From contig CAZQYC010000002.1 of assembly GCA_964597495.1 (NCBI GenBank), forward strand, positions 44,677 to 108,676: DNA of 64,000 bases, given 5' to 3'. Shown piece by piece: positions 9,415 through 18,286 of this stretch. A model generated the notes under the pieces. The model worked only from the letters and a program-made list of their open reading frames with translations. It made no database searches and was not told where the DNA came from. Position numbers and translations under genes: made by a program. How positions within the stretch are numbered: position 1 is the first letter of the stretch; each line of letters opens with the position of its first letter. The DNA comes from CAZQYC01 sp964597495. Lineage in GTDB: Bacteria > Pseudomonadota > Gammaproteobacteria > Steroidobacterales > Steroidobacteraceae.

Positions 9415-10578
9415 TTAGCCGGCTCCCGACCCGTGCAGGGCTCCAAGGAACTCATCGGCTGCGCGGCGACGATGAGCGTGGATCCAATCGGGATCGCGAG
9501 CCAAATACGGCGCCAGCTTGAGCATGCCGAATTCGCGCAACTCGCGCTGCCAACCGTAACGCCCGGCGGTCGTCAACAACGATTGCGCCGCATCCAAATA
9601 ACGATCCTGGCTGAGCAAATTATGCGTGATGAGGTTGCAGTAATGCTCGAATCGCACCGCTATCCGCATGCTATGACGCGTCTGCGCGGTCGCGATTCCT
9701 TCAGTACACACGGTCGCAATGGCCAGCGCAATCGTCGCTGGATCCTCGCACGTCATCTCCATGATGCGTTCGGACGGCAGACCGAAATGCTCGAAATCGT
9801 GGGCAAACGATGCATACACCGACGTAGATGCCGACAAGAGCTGCACGATCGGCAAGCACTTGGCAGCCGCGGTGGACGTAGCAGCCACCGTACCGCCGCT
9901 GCCCGCACCCACAAACAGCGTGCAGTGATGCGTAAGCGCAGCCGTCTCGCGCAAGCTCAAGACACCGACATAACGCGAGTTCGGATGATCGAGGCGCATG
10001 GGCAGGTGCGTGGAAAACAACACGCATGCCGACGGCAACCTAGCGTAGAGGTGCCGCGCTATTTCCTGAGCCAACTGCGGCGTTACGAACGACTGCCCGC
10101 TCTTGGCGGAACACTCAAATAGAATTCGGTGCTCAAACGCGTCGAGCGCGTTTTGACGAACGAAGTCATCGACATTCGCCTGCTCCTCCCGATCGAGCAC
10201 GATCACGTTTTCGATAGGCACCGTGATCGGCGCGCCATAGCTCCGCAGGATACTGGGCCGAATCGTACCGTCGTAATACTGAAAATTGTTGGGCCAAATC
10301 TGCGACAGATAAACGCGATCGAACTCATGGCGGAGCATGCGGCGCACGGCTTCCCGCTCGAACACTCGCCACGCCAGCTCCGCACCGGCCCACTCCGGCA
10401 TGTCTATTTTCCAAATTTCATCGATATGCGGATTGTTTCTAAGCAGACCGGCGCATTGCTCGGAAATCGCCCAGGTAATATGCGCATCGGGATGGTCGTG
10501 ACGGATCTGCCGCGCCAGAATGGTAGCGTATAGGCAATCGCCATTCGCACCCAACTGACCCAGCAATATTCTGCGCAC
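9415..10578 (-). CDS. family 9 glycosyltransferase (heptosyltransferase-like)
   Basis: A 387-residue GT-B protein of the GT9 family, whose best-known members transfer ADP-heptose to lipopolysaccharide core. The N-terminus RRILLGQLGANGDCLYAT matches the GT9 start, and the C-terminal domain has LFVGAGSGGTVAATSTAA, the donor-site glycine-rich loop. In polysaccharide loci such proteins may use other donors. It starts 5 bp after the upstream epimerase gene, indicating co-translation in the minus-strand operon. Confidence 0.8.
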   Translation of the reverse strand: MRRILLGQLGANGDCLYATILARQIRHDHPDAHITWAISEQCAGLLRNNPHIDEIWKIDMPEWAGAELAWRVFEREAVRRMLRHEFDRVYLSQIWPNNFQYYDGTIRPSILRSYGAPITVPIENVIVLDREEQANVDDFVRQNALDAFEHRILFECSAKSGQSFVTPQLAQEIARHLYARLPSACVLFSTHLPMRLDHPNSRYVGVLSLRETAALTHHCTLFVGAGSGGTVAATSTAAAKCLPIVQLLSASTSVYASFAHDFEHFGLPSERIMEMTCEDPATIALAIATVCTEGIATAQTRHSMRIAVRFEHYCNLITHNLLSQDRYLDAAQSLLTTAGRYGWQRELREFGMLKLAPYLARDPDWIHAHRRRAADEFLGALHGSGAG

Positions 10579-10583
10579 GGCGA

Positions 10584-11525
10584 CTAGCGGCTCGCTTGCG
10601 TCGTTCGCGTCAGCTCATCGACGATGTCGTGAACGGTACGCTGCGGTTTACGTCCGACTTTCGCCTGCAAGCAGTCCACGGCAACATGAAACGGAGAATT
10701 CGGCTTCTGCGGCGGCAGTGATTCGAGAACGTGCTTCGCGTAGTCCAACCCGTGACGCGCGAACCACTCCTTCACCATCTCACGCGCATACACCGTGGTG
10801 CCGGATGCCAACACCAAGTCGTCGTTGGGTGCGCGTTCGGCAATATCCACGGCTATATCCATAAGCTCCTCCGCCGCAGACCAGTCCATGTAGAAATCCA
10901 GCGTTTTCACTTGAATTTGATGAGCGGGATCGCGGAGCGCTTGCACAAGGCCCGCCGCAAGCGTCGGCAAGAAGTACTCCCGAGTTCGGCGAGGCGACTC
11001 GTGATTGAAGAGAATGAGGTTGGCTGCCGCAACGCCATACACCCGCCGGTAGTAACGGATGAGTTCCAAGGCCGCGATCTTCCCCATGCTGTACAAGCAG
11101 GTGGGACGCATCGGGGTGCCCTCATCGATACTACCGACGAGAGGCGTGGGAAAAATTTTGGCGGAGTTGGCATATACCAACTTAAGTCCTGGACTCGTCG
11201 TGCGCGCATAGTCGAGCACGGTCTGCGCGGCAACCACGTTCACGGCCATCATCGCCGCAAACACTGGCTCGTAGCGAAATCCGGCCGCGCCGTGAATTGC
11301 CGCGACATGAAACACCGCCTCCGGCCGTTCGGCCGCAAGCAGCGCCAGCAAGCCGGCACGGTCGGTCAAATCGAGCTGCCGATATTGAAAGGCATCGGAT
11401 GGCAGTACGTAACGGCTGTGGCTCTGACGACCGATGCCTACCACCGAATACTTGCGTCGCAAGAGCGCTTCGGCCACATAGCTACCATCTTGCCCGTTGA
11501 CGCCGAGCACCAGCGCTTTAGGCAT
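10584..11525 (-). CDS. NAD-dependent epimerase/dehydratase, GDP-mannose dehydratase-like
   Basis: A 313-residue extended short-chain dehydrogenase. It has the Rossmann motif GVNGQDGSYVAEALL, typical of the GDP-mannose 4,6-dehydratase and related GDP-sugar branch, the catalytic YSMGK (YxxxK) and NHESPRRT, a GDP-sugar-type motif. It could be a GDP-4-keto-6-deoxymannose reductase, or a dehydratase paralogue of the gene at 16442. The ATG at 11525 is chosen because it begins directly at the Rossmann strand and overlaps the upstream methyltransferase stop by 8 bp; an in-frame ATG at 11537 is the alternative. Confidence 0.8.
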   Translation of the reverse strand: MPKALVLGVNGQDGSYVAEALLRRKYSVVGIGRQSHSRYVLPSDAFQYRQLDLTDRAGLLALLAAERPEAVFHVAAIHGAAGFRYEPVFAAMMAVNVVAAQTVLDYARTTSPGLKLVYANSAKIFPTPLVGSIDEGTPMRPTCLYSMGKIAALELIRYYRRVYGVAAANLILFNHESPRRTREYFLPTLAAGLVQALRDPAHQIQVKTLDFYMDWSAAEELMDIAVDIAERAPNDDLVLASGTTVYAREMVKEWFARHGLDYAKHVLESLPPQKPNSPFHVAVDCLQAKVGRKPQRTVHDIVDELTRTTQASR

Positions 11526-12846
11526 GCGCGCTTCCAAAGAGCAGCTGCGTTAAGTCTTGGGAAGTTTCCCGGGCGGACTCGAGACTCTCTTTGTCCACCA
11601 CTTGGATATCCGGCAGCGGAAACAGCATCTTCGTGCCCGCACGAATGGCGGCGGACTCGCGCTCCAAGAACTCGCGACGGAAATGCCACGGCAACACCAG
11701 ATAGTAATCGGGTTTCATGGCGCGCGATTGCTCTTCGGAAACGATCGGGATATTGGTTCCCAGCGTATGCGCGCCGATTTTCGCGGGATTGCGATCGGCC
11801 GCGCACTCTACGAACAGACGATCGACGCCGTACCATTGCAACAGCACGTTGCCTTTCGTCGAAGCGCCGTAGATATGCACCTTCTCGCCGCGCGCGCGAA
11901 TATCGAACAACAGTTTCTTAAAACGATCGCGTAGCGCATCGACGCGAGCTTGAAAGGTCACGTACGGCTTGTCGGTATCGAGCTCCATTTCGAATTCGCG
12001 AATGCGCAGTCGATGCAGGAACGCCCGATCTTGAGCGTCGCCGGTGACGGAGCTCTGCGCGTGGCATGCGTAGCAGCGAATGCTGCCGCCGTTGATATCG
12101 TTGATTTCGGCCTTGAAGATGCGCAAATTCGCCTTCTTGGCGATGAATTCGAGCACCGACAAACTGTAGTATTCCAGGTGTTCGTGGCAAATCGTGTCGA
12201 ACGAATTCTGCAGCAGCATGAGCGGCAAATACGACATCTCGAACACCCACACGCCGTTGGGCTTCAAGAGAGCAGCGATCTCCCGCGCGAACCCGACCGG
12301 ATCTTCCAGGTCATAGAACATCGCGATGGACGTCACCACGTCGAAACCGCCTTTGGGCAAGACGGCGCCTGCCTGTTCCGACGGAAATACCGTATTCACG
12401 ACCTTGACGTCCGCGCCGATCTCGAGAGCGATATCGGATGGATCAACGCCGTAACGCACCGTGCCTTCAGGGTAGTTAGCGAGCAGCGTGCCGTCGTTGC
12501 AGCCGATATCCAACACCGTAAGCGGACGGCCGGCCACCTGTGCCGTTGCGCTTTCGGCAATCTTGCGTAAGTGACCGCGCATCGTGGCGTTGGTGCCCGA
12601 GCGATACCAATAGTTGGCGTAGAGAATCTCGGGTGGAAACGTATGCGCCAATTGCAGAAGCCCGCAAGCACCTTCGTCGGCAGTAACGTCGCATCGCACC
12701 AGCTGCGTGGGCAACTTCCGTGTCGGCGGCAACAAAACGTCCGGCTTGATGAATGAGCCTTGCAAGAATTGATCGCCCAAGTCTATGACGGGCTTGAGTT
12801 GATGCGAGCCGCATACGCGGCAGGTTTGGCGATACTTGGGATGCAA
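11518..12846 (-). CDS. C-methyltransferase-like SAM enzyme with N-terminal zinc domain
   Basis: A 442-residue three-domain protein. The N-terminal domain begins CRVCGSHQL with further Cys residues (CDVTADEGACG), the putative zinc-binding module of sugar C-methyltransferases. The central SAM domain has VLDIGCNDGTLL and later VTSIAMFYDLEDP. The C-terminal domain contains YGASTKGNVLLQWYG, typical of the TylC3/NovU-like C-terminal fold. Such enzymes C-methylate dTDP-4-keto-deoxysugars or act on related nucleotide sugars, so a branched sugar in this polysaccharide is possible. It overlaps the downstream epimerase gene. Confidence 0.88.
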   Translation of the reverse strand: MHPKYRQTCRVCGSHQLKPVIDLGDQFLQGSFIKPDVLLPPTRKLPTQLVRCDVTADEGACGLLQLAHTFPPEILYANYWYRSGTNATMRGHLRKIAESATAQVAGRPLTVLDIGCNDGTLLANYPEGTVRYGVDPSDIALEIGADVKVVNTVFPSEQAGAVLPKGGFDVVTSIAMFYDLEDPVGFAREIAALLKPNGVWVFEMSYLPLMLLQNSFDTICHEHLEYYSLSVLEFIAKKANLRIFKAEINDINGGSIRCYACHAQSSVTGDAQDRAFLHRLRIREFEMELDTDKPYVTFQARVDALRDRFKKLLFDIRARGEKVHIYGASTKGNVLLQWYGVDRLFVECAADRNPAKIGAHTLGTNIPIVSEEQSRAMKPDYYLVLPWHFRREFLERESAAIRAGTKMLFPLPDIQVVDKESLESARETSQDLTQLLFGSAHA

Positions 12847-12936
12847 GTTTGCCTCCGAGAATTAGCAGGACTCGACGTCGCGGTACAAGATATCGTGGCC
12901 TATCGTGACAGGGGGGACCGCGAATTCGGCGGCATC

Positions 12937-13671
12937 TTACACTACAGCCCGAACCAATTCGTCTATTCGTCGTCTGAGCTTCGCGCGCCGTTCGTCAGTG
13001 CCACGAGACTCACGGAGCATCTCGACAAATGCCTCCCCCAGATTCGCGGCGCGTTCGAACTCACGCAATCGCGATTCGATCTCCCGGCGGACCGCATTGA
13101 GCGCCTTCAACTCCGCACGTACCCCGTTAAGCGCTTCGCTCGGCGCAACCGCGCCTGCCAATGCCAGCGTCAGCTCATCGTATTCCTCTCTCAATGTCCG
13201 CGTCTCTCCGTCGGATGCGCTCGCAAGCTCAAGCTCCAACCAAGTGAGCCTGTCGATCGCCTCAGCCACCGAAACTCCGGCGCGAATAATCGGCTCCGCT
13301 CGCCTAGAGGACGCAAGCGTCGATGACTGGCCGCGAATGGATGCTTCCGCCTGCGCCAGTCTCTCGATCGCAACGGAGTACAACGTTCGGAAGGCCCTGC
13401 GCTTATTGGCCTCCGATGCCCAACCGTGTTCGATTGCGTCCCACTCCCGCAACCATCGGTCGACTCCGCTCTCGCCATACCGGCGGCACCGATCCTCCAA
13501 GGTTGCAAGACGTGCTTGCAACCCGTCGCCGCATTCGCGTTCGACTTGCCGTAGATCGCGCAGATTCGCCCGTAACAGTTGCAAATGCTGGCCGGCGATC
13601 GCCGTACCGCCGATCAGCTTAGCGACCGACCGGCGCACTTCGCGCACTACTTGTTTGGGTTTGATCTTCAT
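12937..13671 (-). CDS. Hypothetical helical/coiled-coil protein
   Basis: A 244-residue protein I do not recognise. It is rich in Arg, Glu, Ala and Leu, has no obvious signal peptide or membrane segment, and shows long heptad-like stretches (for example around ALNAVRREIESRLREFERAA), so a coiled-coil or helical bundle is likely. The ATG at 13671 (protein starting MKIKPKQ) is preferred over the upstream in-frame ATG at 13722, because it leaves a 20 bp gap to the preceding glycosyltransferase gene rather than an overlap. The position inside the glycosyltransferase operon suggests a scaffold or chain-length role, which is speculation. Confidence 0.65.
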   Translation of the reverse strand: MKIKPKQVVREVRRSVAKLIGGTAIAGQHLQLLRANLRDLRQVERECGDGLQARLATLEDRCRRYGESGVDRWLREWDAIEHGWASEANKRRAFRTLYSVAIERLAQAEASIRGQSSTLASSRRAEPIIRAGVSVAEAIDRLTWLELELASASDGETRTLREEYDELTLALAGAVAPSEALNGVRAELKALNAVRREIESRLREFERAANLGEAFVEMLRESRGTDERRAKLRRRIDELVRAVV

Positions 13672-13691
13672 GGAATCGCCGCACGACCAAG

Positions 13692-14936
13692 TTACGAAGA
13701 AAGCGACAACCGTTCCTTGCACTCGAGCAATGGCTCATCACCCCCTGCCTGCTCCAACCGAAGCCAAGGTGGAACGTTCGCTCCGCGAAGATCGGCATGC
13801 AACGTGATACCCAAGCCGATCTGTAGCTGGCGCGCGGCCCATATCGTCCGAAAATCGAAGCTGCGAATGCGAATGCTCCGCTTTGCATTCGCGCTCAGGT
13901 CCAACTTAATAGCGGCCCAAGTAAGCAACATGTTGCGAGCGCGTCGCAGCGATTGGCGCAATTCGCGACGACGCCTGTAGAAAGCCAACCGTACCCGTAT
14001 TGCTTGCCAAGGCCAGATACGCATGCGGGATGGACCGACAGTCCACCAAGCAAACGTCGGCTTTCCACGTTGCCGCGAAAATCCGTCCATCTCCAGCATG
14101 CCGCTTGCAAAGAAATAATCGGCCTTCGGCAATCCCTCCCACCATATCGGGGTCGTTCCGGCGAGCCTGCGATACCACACATCCTCGACAAACAGGTCGA
14201 CCTCACCGAGCAGGCGCTCGATGGCAGATTCCAGAGCGGCGAGCGCTTTCACGCCGCGCGCTTCGAGCACCGGAACAATCTTCGGCATCAGGTTGACGAA
14301 GATGCGCTCGATCTGCCCGCTGCCGCCCGCCTCATTGGTGCGGCTGTCGCCATGCAGACGATAATCCACCAGCGCCTCTGGAACGTAAACGTAGTGCGCC
14401 ATTCCATACGCGCCCACGCAGAAACGCACGTCATCCGCAAAATCGCGTGCGCTAAATCCGTCAAGCCGTCTCGCCAACTCAGTGGTTGCGGCAAAGGGCA
14501 CGCCGAGGGAATCGACGCTTAAGAGCCGCGACAAATCGAACGAACCGCGCCGATAGACGTTTACGTACCGACCGCGCTCGTCGATCGTCCGCATATCGCA
14601 ATATCCCAGAGACAGCGGATGCTCCGCCAATACCTCACGCATGCGGCGCACATAGGAAGAATGCAGGTTGTTGTCGGTATGCACATAGGAAAAGTCGCGC
14701 CCGACCGCCCGCTCAAGCATCCAATTCAAACAGGACCCCGGGTCCATACGCTCTGCAATGTGGTGAAACCGAATGCGCGGATCCGCGAACCGACGCATGA
14801 CCTGCGGCGTGTCGTCCGTTGAGTTATCGACGATCCACAATTCCCAGTTGGGATCGTCCTGAGCGAGCACGCTCTGCACAGCCTCCGCGATATAGTGAGA
14901 CTGATTGTAGGAAGGCATTAACAGCAGAAAGGGCAT
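13692..14936 (-). CDS. family 2 glycosyltransferase
   Basis: A 414-residue GT2 protein with FLLLMPSYNQSHYIAEAVQS at the very N-terminus, LWIVDNSTDDT and a downstream YVHTDNNLHSSYVRRM segment holding the likely metal-site Asp. The frame is open to 15020, but that would overlap the preceding gene (ending at 14966). ATG 14936 puts the GT2 fold at residue 2 and is chosen. The C-terminal 150 residues are basic and partly amphipathic, possibly for membrane association. It probably adds one residue of the polysaccharide unit. Confidence 0.83.
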   Translation of the reverse strand: MPFLLLMPSYNQSHYIAEAVQSVLAQDDPNWELWIVDNSTDDTPQVMRRFADPRIRFHHIAERMDPGSCLNWMLERAVGRDFSYVHTDNNLHSSYVRRMREVLAEHPLSLGYCDMRTIDERGRYVNVYRRGSFDLSRLLSVDSLGVPFAATTELARRLDGFSARDFADDVRFCVGAYGMAHYVYVPEALVDYRLHGDSRTNEAGGSGQIERIFVNLMPKIVPVLEARGVKALAALESAIERLLGEVDLFVEDVWYRRLAGTTPIWWEGLPKADYFFASGMLEMDGFSRQRGKPTFAWWTVGPSRMRIWPWQAIRVRLAFYRRRRELRQSLRRARNMLLTWAAIKLDLSANAKRSIRIRSFDFRTIWAARQLQIGLGITLHADLRGANVPPWLRLEQAGGDEPLLECKERLSLSS

Positions 14937-14965
14937 ACTGCGCTCAAGTTGACGAGCTTGGTCGT

Positions 14966-16333
14966 TCACACGGTGGCTCTTTGCGCAAAACCACAGATAT
15001 CCTCGGCAACATCGCTCCATTTTCGGAGGCGCGAACCGGCTATCTGCGATTCGCGGTTCTGCAGAAAAGCGCGATCGGCCAGCAACTTCAAAATTGCGCT
15101 TTTGATGTCGTCTACGCTGTTGGGATCCACGTACTCGATCAAGTCTCCGCAGACTTCGGGGATCGACGTGCCGTTAGACGCCACGCAATACTTCCCGAAC
15201 CATGCCGCTTCGCCAACCGGCAGACCCCAGCCTTCGTACGTGCTGGGGAATACCGTGAATAGACAATTTTGATAGAGCCACGCCACTTCCTTGTCCGACG
15301 GCGAATTAAGAACGATCACTAGTTTCGCCAATGCCTCGTCCGCCGCGAGCAACGCCTGAAATCGATCGCTTCCCTTGCCGAACTTGCCGGCGAACACCAG
15401 CGTCGGTATATCGGGCGATCGTTCGGAGTGGAGTTGGTGCCACACTTTCAAAAGTATCAAGGCATTTTTTCGATGTTCGATAGTGCCGATGCACAGCACA
15501 AAACGAGTCTTCGCCAGTTCGACCAGCAGCGGCGACGGCTCCACTCTTGAGATTCGATCGAAACCGGTAAATTCATGAGCGAGCGGAATCGCCGTCACTT
15601 CCGGATCGAAGCCGCGGCCTTTCGCGTACTCCCGCAAATCACGAACCGTCCACTTCGAAATACCGATAAACCTGTCGGCGTAGCGGAAAGCCGCATCGAG
15701 CCACGCCTTGTACGCGGCAGGCTCCTTGGGGGCATAGTATTCCGGATGCACGATGGGAATGAGGTCGTAGACCAGCTGTACGACGCTGCCGCCTCGATCG
15801 CGATGACTTTGCGCGAATTCCCACACTTTAGGATGCAGCCATGTCGATCCCATGCATAGATAACAGGCGCCGTCCGGCAAGCGATCGATCTTCGTCGTGC
15901 GCAGCGCCGCTTGCGGCGGTTGCCGATTCGATTTCACCGCGAGACCGAGTTTTTGCAAACGCCTTGGCCACAGTAAAGCCGAGATGTATATGTCGATTTT
16001 CTTCAGTACGCGTAGCCATTTGCGGTTGTTGTAGTAACGCAGATAGCTCTTCACTTGAGCTTTTCCGGGAAACCTGGCGGAGGGCTTCGACATGCCGATA
16101 TCTCGTAGAAATTGATCCGCGTCGAATTCGCCGATGTCCGTGCGCTCTGCGGGGTCGAACTCGAAAGTCGCTTTCTTGGCGTCATCGAAATAGGCGCAGC
16201 GAATGACTGCACCGCCATATTTGCGCGCCAATAAATCGATGACGTTCAACTGCACTCGCTGAATACCAGTTACCCTGCTATAGCGCGCCGCAAAGTAAAC
16301 GATATCCGAAACGTCGAAATAGATTCTCGTCAA
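14966..16333 (-). CDS. family 1 (group 1) glycosyltransferase
   Basis: A 455-residue GT-B enzyme. The C-terminal donor domain has FVLCIGTIEHRKNALIL, then DKEVAWLYQNCLFTVFPS followed by YEGWGLPVGEA, the classical E-x7-E region of GT4-type retaining transferases. The N-terminal domain starts IYFDVSDIVYFAARY with a TGIQRVQ motif seen in mannosyl- or rhamnosyltransferase relatives. It is the first gene of the minus-strand polysaccharide operon and diverges from gmd across a 108 bp spacer. Donor sugar is unknown. Confidence 0.88.
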   Translation of the reverse strand: MTRIYFDVSDIVYFAARYSRVTGIQRVQLNVIDLLARKYGGAVIRCAYFDDAKKATFEFDPAERTDIGEFDADQFLRDIGMSKPSARFPGKAQVKSYLRYYNNRKWLRVLKKIDIYISALLWPRRLQKLGLAVKSNRQPPQAALRTTKIDRLPDGACYLCMGSTWLHPKVWEFAQSHRDRGGSVVQLVYDLIPIVHPEYYAPKEPAAYKAWLDAAFRYADRFIGISKWTVRDLREYAKGRGFDPEVTAIPLAHEFTGFDRISRVEPSPLLVELAKTRFVLCIGTIEHRKNALILLKVWHQLHSERSPDIPTLVFAGKFGKGSDRFQALLAADEALAKLVIVLNSPSDKEVAWLYQNCLFTVFPSTYEGWGLPVGEAAWFGKYCVASNGTSIPEVCGDLIEYVDPNSVDDIKSAILKLLADRAFLQNRESQIAGSRLRKWSDVAEDICGFAQRATV

Positions 16334-16441
16334 ATAAATCTCCGGAAAGCGGATTTAGCCGGGCCGAGCAACAGTGCTATTATTTTTGCATACCTTTAAC
16401 TTTGACGACTCTGGGAATAATAACGTGAGTGCGCCATCTCG
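16334..16441. promoter_or_regulatory. Divergent promoter region between polysaccharide operons
   Basis: This 108 bp spacer separates the head of the minus-strand glycosyltransferase operon from gmd on the plus strand, so it must hold promoters in both directions unless gmd is read from elsewhere. On the plus strand TTAACT followed about 15 bp later by ATAATA (near 16414) could be a weak sigma-70 type promoter. The stretch around 16378-16400 is AT-rich compared with its surroundings. The assignment is by eye only. Confidence 0.35.
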
Positions 16442-17398
16442 ATGAAGGCATTAATTTGCGGCGTGTCCGGTCAAGACGGCAGCTACCTTGCCAAGTTGCT
16501 GCTGGAAAAAGGTTACGAGGTGGTCGGAACCGCCCGCGACGCACAGACCGCTCTCCTGTCGAACCACCGACTCGTCGGCATCCACGGACGCGTTCGCATG
16601 GAATCGATGGCGACGCACGATTTTCGCAGCGTCCTGCAAGTGATGAATAAATATCTTCCCGATGAGGTATACAACTTATCGGGCCAAAGTTCGGTGGGAC
16701 TTTCTTTCGACCAGCCGGTGGAGACGCTGGATAGCATCATTCAAGGAACGGTCAACCTCCTGGAAGCGATTCGTTTTTTGGGAGCCCCCATCCGTTTTTA
16801 TAATGCCGGATCCAGCGAATGCTTCGGCAACACCGAAGCGCGGGGCGCGACGGAGGACGATGCGTTCCGCCCGCGTAGTCCCTACGCGGTTGCCAAGGCC
16901 GCTGCATTCTGGCTGGTGGCAAACTATCGGGAAGCCTATCGTCTACACGCGAGTACCGGCATTCTCTTCAATCACGAGTCGCCCTTGCGTCCGGCGAGAT
17001 TCGTGACTCGCAAAATCGTGGCGACCGCCTGCCGAATCGCCAAGGGAAGCGACGAAATACTGCGGCTCGGCAACGTGAAAATTCGCCGCGACTGGGGCTG
17101 GGCCCCCGAGTACGTGGAGGCAATGTGGCGCATGCTGCAACAACCCGCTGCGGACGATTTCGTCGTCGCCACCGGGGAAAGCCACTCCCTATTGGAATTT
17201 GGCCAAGAAGTATTTCGCCAACTGCAATTGGACTGGCAGAACCATATTGAGATCTCGGACACCCTCTTTCGACCCACCGATATCGCGGAAGGAAAAGGCA
17301 ATGCGTCGAAGGCCGAGCGGGTACTGGGCTGGAAAGCCACGCTAAAAATGAAGGACGTGGTGGCGCGAATGATCGAGGCGGAACAACCCGATCTTTAG
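16442..17398 (+). CDS. gmd: GDP-mannose 4,6-dehydratase-like protein
   Basis: A 318-residue extended short-chain dehydrogenase. It has ALICGVSGQDGSYLAKLLL at the N-terminus, FYNAGSSECFG with the catalytic Ser/Glu region, YAVAK (YxxxK), and NHESPLRP plus KIRRDWGWAPEYVEAMW, which are diagnostic of Gmd. Gmd dehydrates GDP-mannose to GDP-4-keto-6-deoxymannose, the precursor of GDP-fucose, GDP-rhamnose and GDP-perosamine. It is shorter than E. coli Gmd (about 370 residues) but appears complete. The paralogue at 10584 could supply the following reduction step. Confidence 0.9.
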   Translation: MKALICGVSGQDGSYLAKLLLEKGYEVVGTARDAQTALLSNHRLVGIHGRVRMESMATHDFRSVLQVMNKYLPDEVYNLSGQSSVGLSFDQPVETLDSIIQGTVNLLEAIRFLGAPIRFYNAGSSECFGNTEARGATEDDAFRPRSPYAVAKAAAFWLVANYREAYRLHASTGILFNHESPLRPARFVTRKIVATACRIAKGSDEILRLGNVKIRRDWGWAPEYVEAMWRMLQQPAADDFVVATGESHSLLEFGQEVFRQLQLDWQNHIEISDTLFRPTDIAEGKGNASKAERVLGWKATLKMKDVVARMIEAEQPDL

Positions 17399-17443
17399 CC
17401 TCCCACTTGGTCGACGCACCGCATCGTTAACGCCGTATATCCC

Positions 17444-18256
17444 ATGAAACTCTCGCTCATCGTTACCACGTATAACTGGAAAGAAGCTCTCGATCTTTGC
17501 TTTCGAAGCATCGCACGCCAGTCGTCGATGCCCGATGAAGTCATCGTGGCGGACGACGGTTCGCGCTCCGATACCGGCGAACTCGTCGCAGAATGGTCGA
17601 AGCGGCTCAGCATTCCCGTTCTGCATATTTGGCAAGACGACAAGGGATTTCGAGCCGCGCGCGCGCGCAATCGCGCCATCGCCGCCGCCAGCGGCGATTT
17701 CATCGTCGCTTTGGACGGCGACATGATCGTCAATCGGCATTTCATCGAAGACTATCGCCGGGCCGCCAAACGGGGATTTTTCATTCAGGGCGTGCGGTTG
17801 ATTACCGGCCCCAAGGCCGGCGAGTACATGCTGCGCAACCATATCCTCGACCTGAGCTTCTTCGCTCCTGACGTGAAGCGGCGCCGCCATACCATTCGCA
17901 GCCGCCTGCTTAGCTGGCTTGTCTTTCTAAGAAACCACACCAGCCAGAAAGCGATCCGCAGCTGCAATCAAGGGTATTGGAAAGAGGATTTGGTGCGAGT
18001 GAACGGGTTTGACGAGACCATGACGGGATGGGGGCGCGAAGACAACGACTTGGCCGAACGCCTCTATAACGTCGGCGTGCCGCGTAAAAACTTAAAATTC
18101 GCCGCGTTGGCCATTCATCTCCACCATACGTCGCGTAAACCGACTGGTGAAAATCCCAATGACGCGCATCTTCGAGCGACCATTGAAAATCGATCGCAAT
18201 GGTGCAAGCAAGGGCTCGACCAACATATTGCGGAATTCTCCGATAAACATGCCTAA
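17444..18256 (+). CDS. family 2 glycosyltransferase with galactosyltransferase-type C-terminal motif
   Basis: A 270-residue GT2 protein. Visible are SLIVTTYNWKEALDLC, VADDGSRSDTGE, FIVALDGDMIVNRHF (DxD-like metal site), and GFDETMTGWGREDNDLAERL, the C-terminal acidic motif shared with beta-1,4-galactosyltransferase-like GT7/GT2 enzymes. It is compact and appears complete. It starts 45 bp after gmd on the same strand, so the two are probably co-transcribed. Confidence 0.88.
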   Translation: MKLSLIVTTYNWKEALDLCFRSIARQSSMPDEVIVADDGSRSDTGELVAEWSKRLSIPVLHIWQDDKGFRAARARNRAIAAASGDFIVALDGDMIVNRHFIEDYRRAAKRGFFIQGVRLITGPKAGEYMLRNHILDLSFFAPDVKRRRHTIRSRLLSWLVFLRNHTSQKAIRSCNQGYWKEDLVRVNGFDETMTGWGREDNDLAERLYNVGVPRKNLKFAALAIHLHHTSRKPTGENPNDAHLRATIENRSQWCKQGLDQHIAEFSDKHA

Positions 18257-18286
18257 CCGGTAAGCAGCTGCCTTCACCGGATTCAT

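Noticed and set aside
10731..11921. Plus-strand open frame (396 codons) opposite the epimerase gene
   Set aside because: The minus strand carries intact Rossmann and YxxxK motifs. The plus-strand product is His/Arg-rich without features.
12905..13807. Long plus-strand open frame (300 codons) opposite the coiled-coil gene
   Set aside because: It is antisense to the coiled-coil gene and the end of a glycosyltransferase gene. Its translation is Arg/Ser-rich with no motif, typical of a shadow frame.
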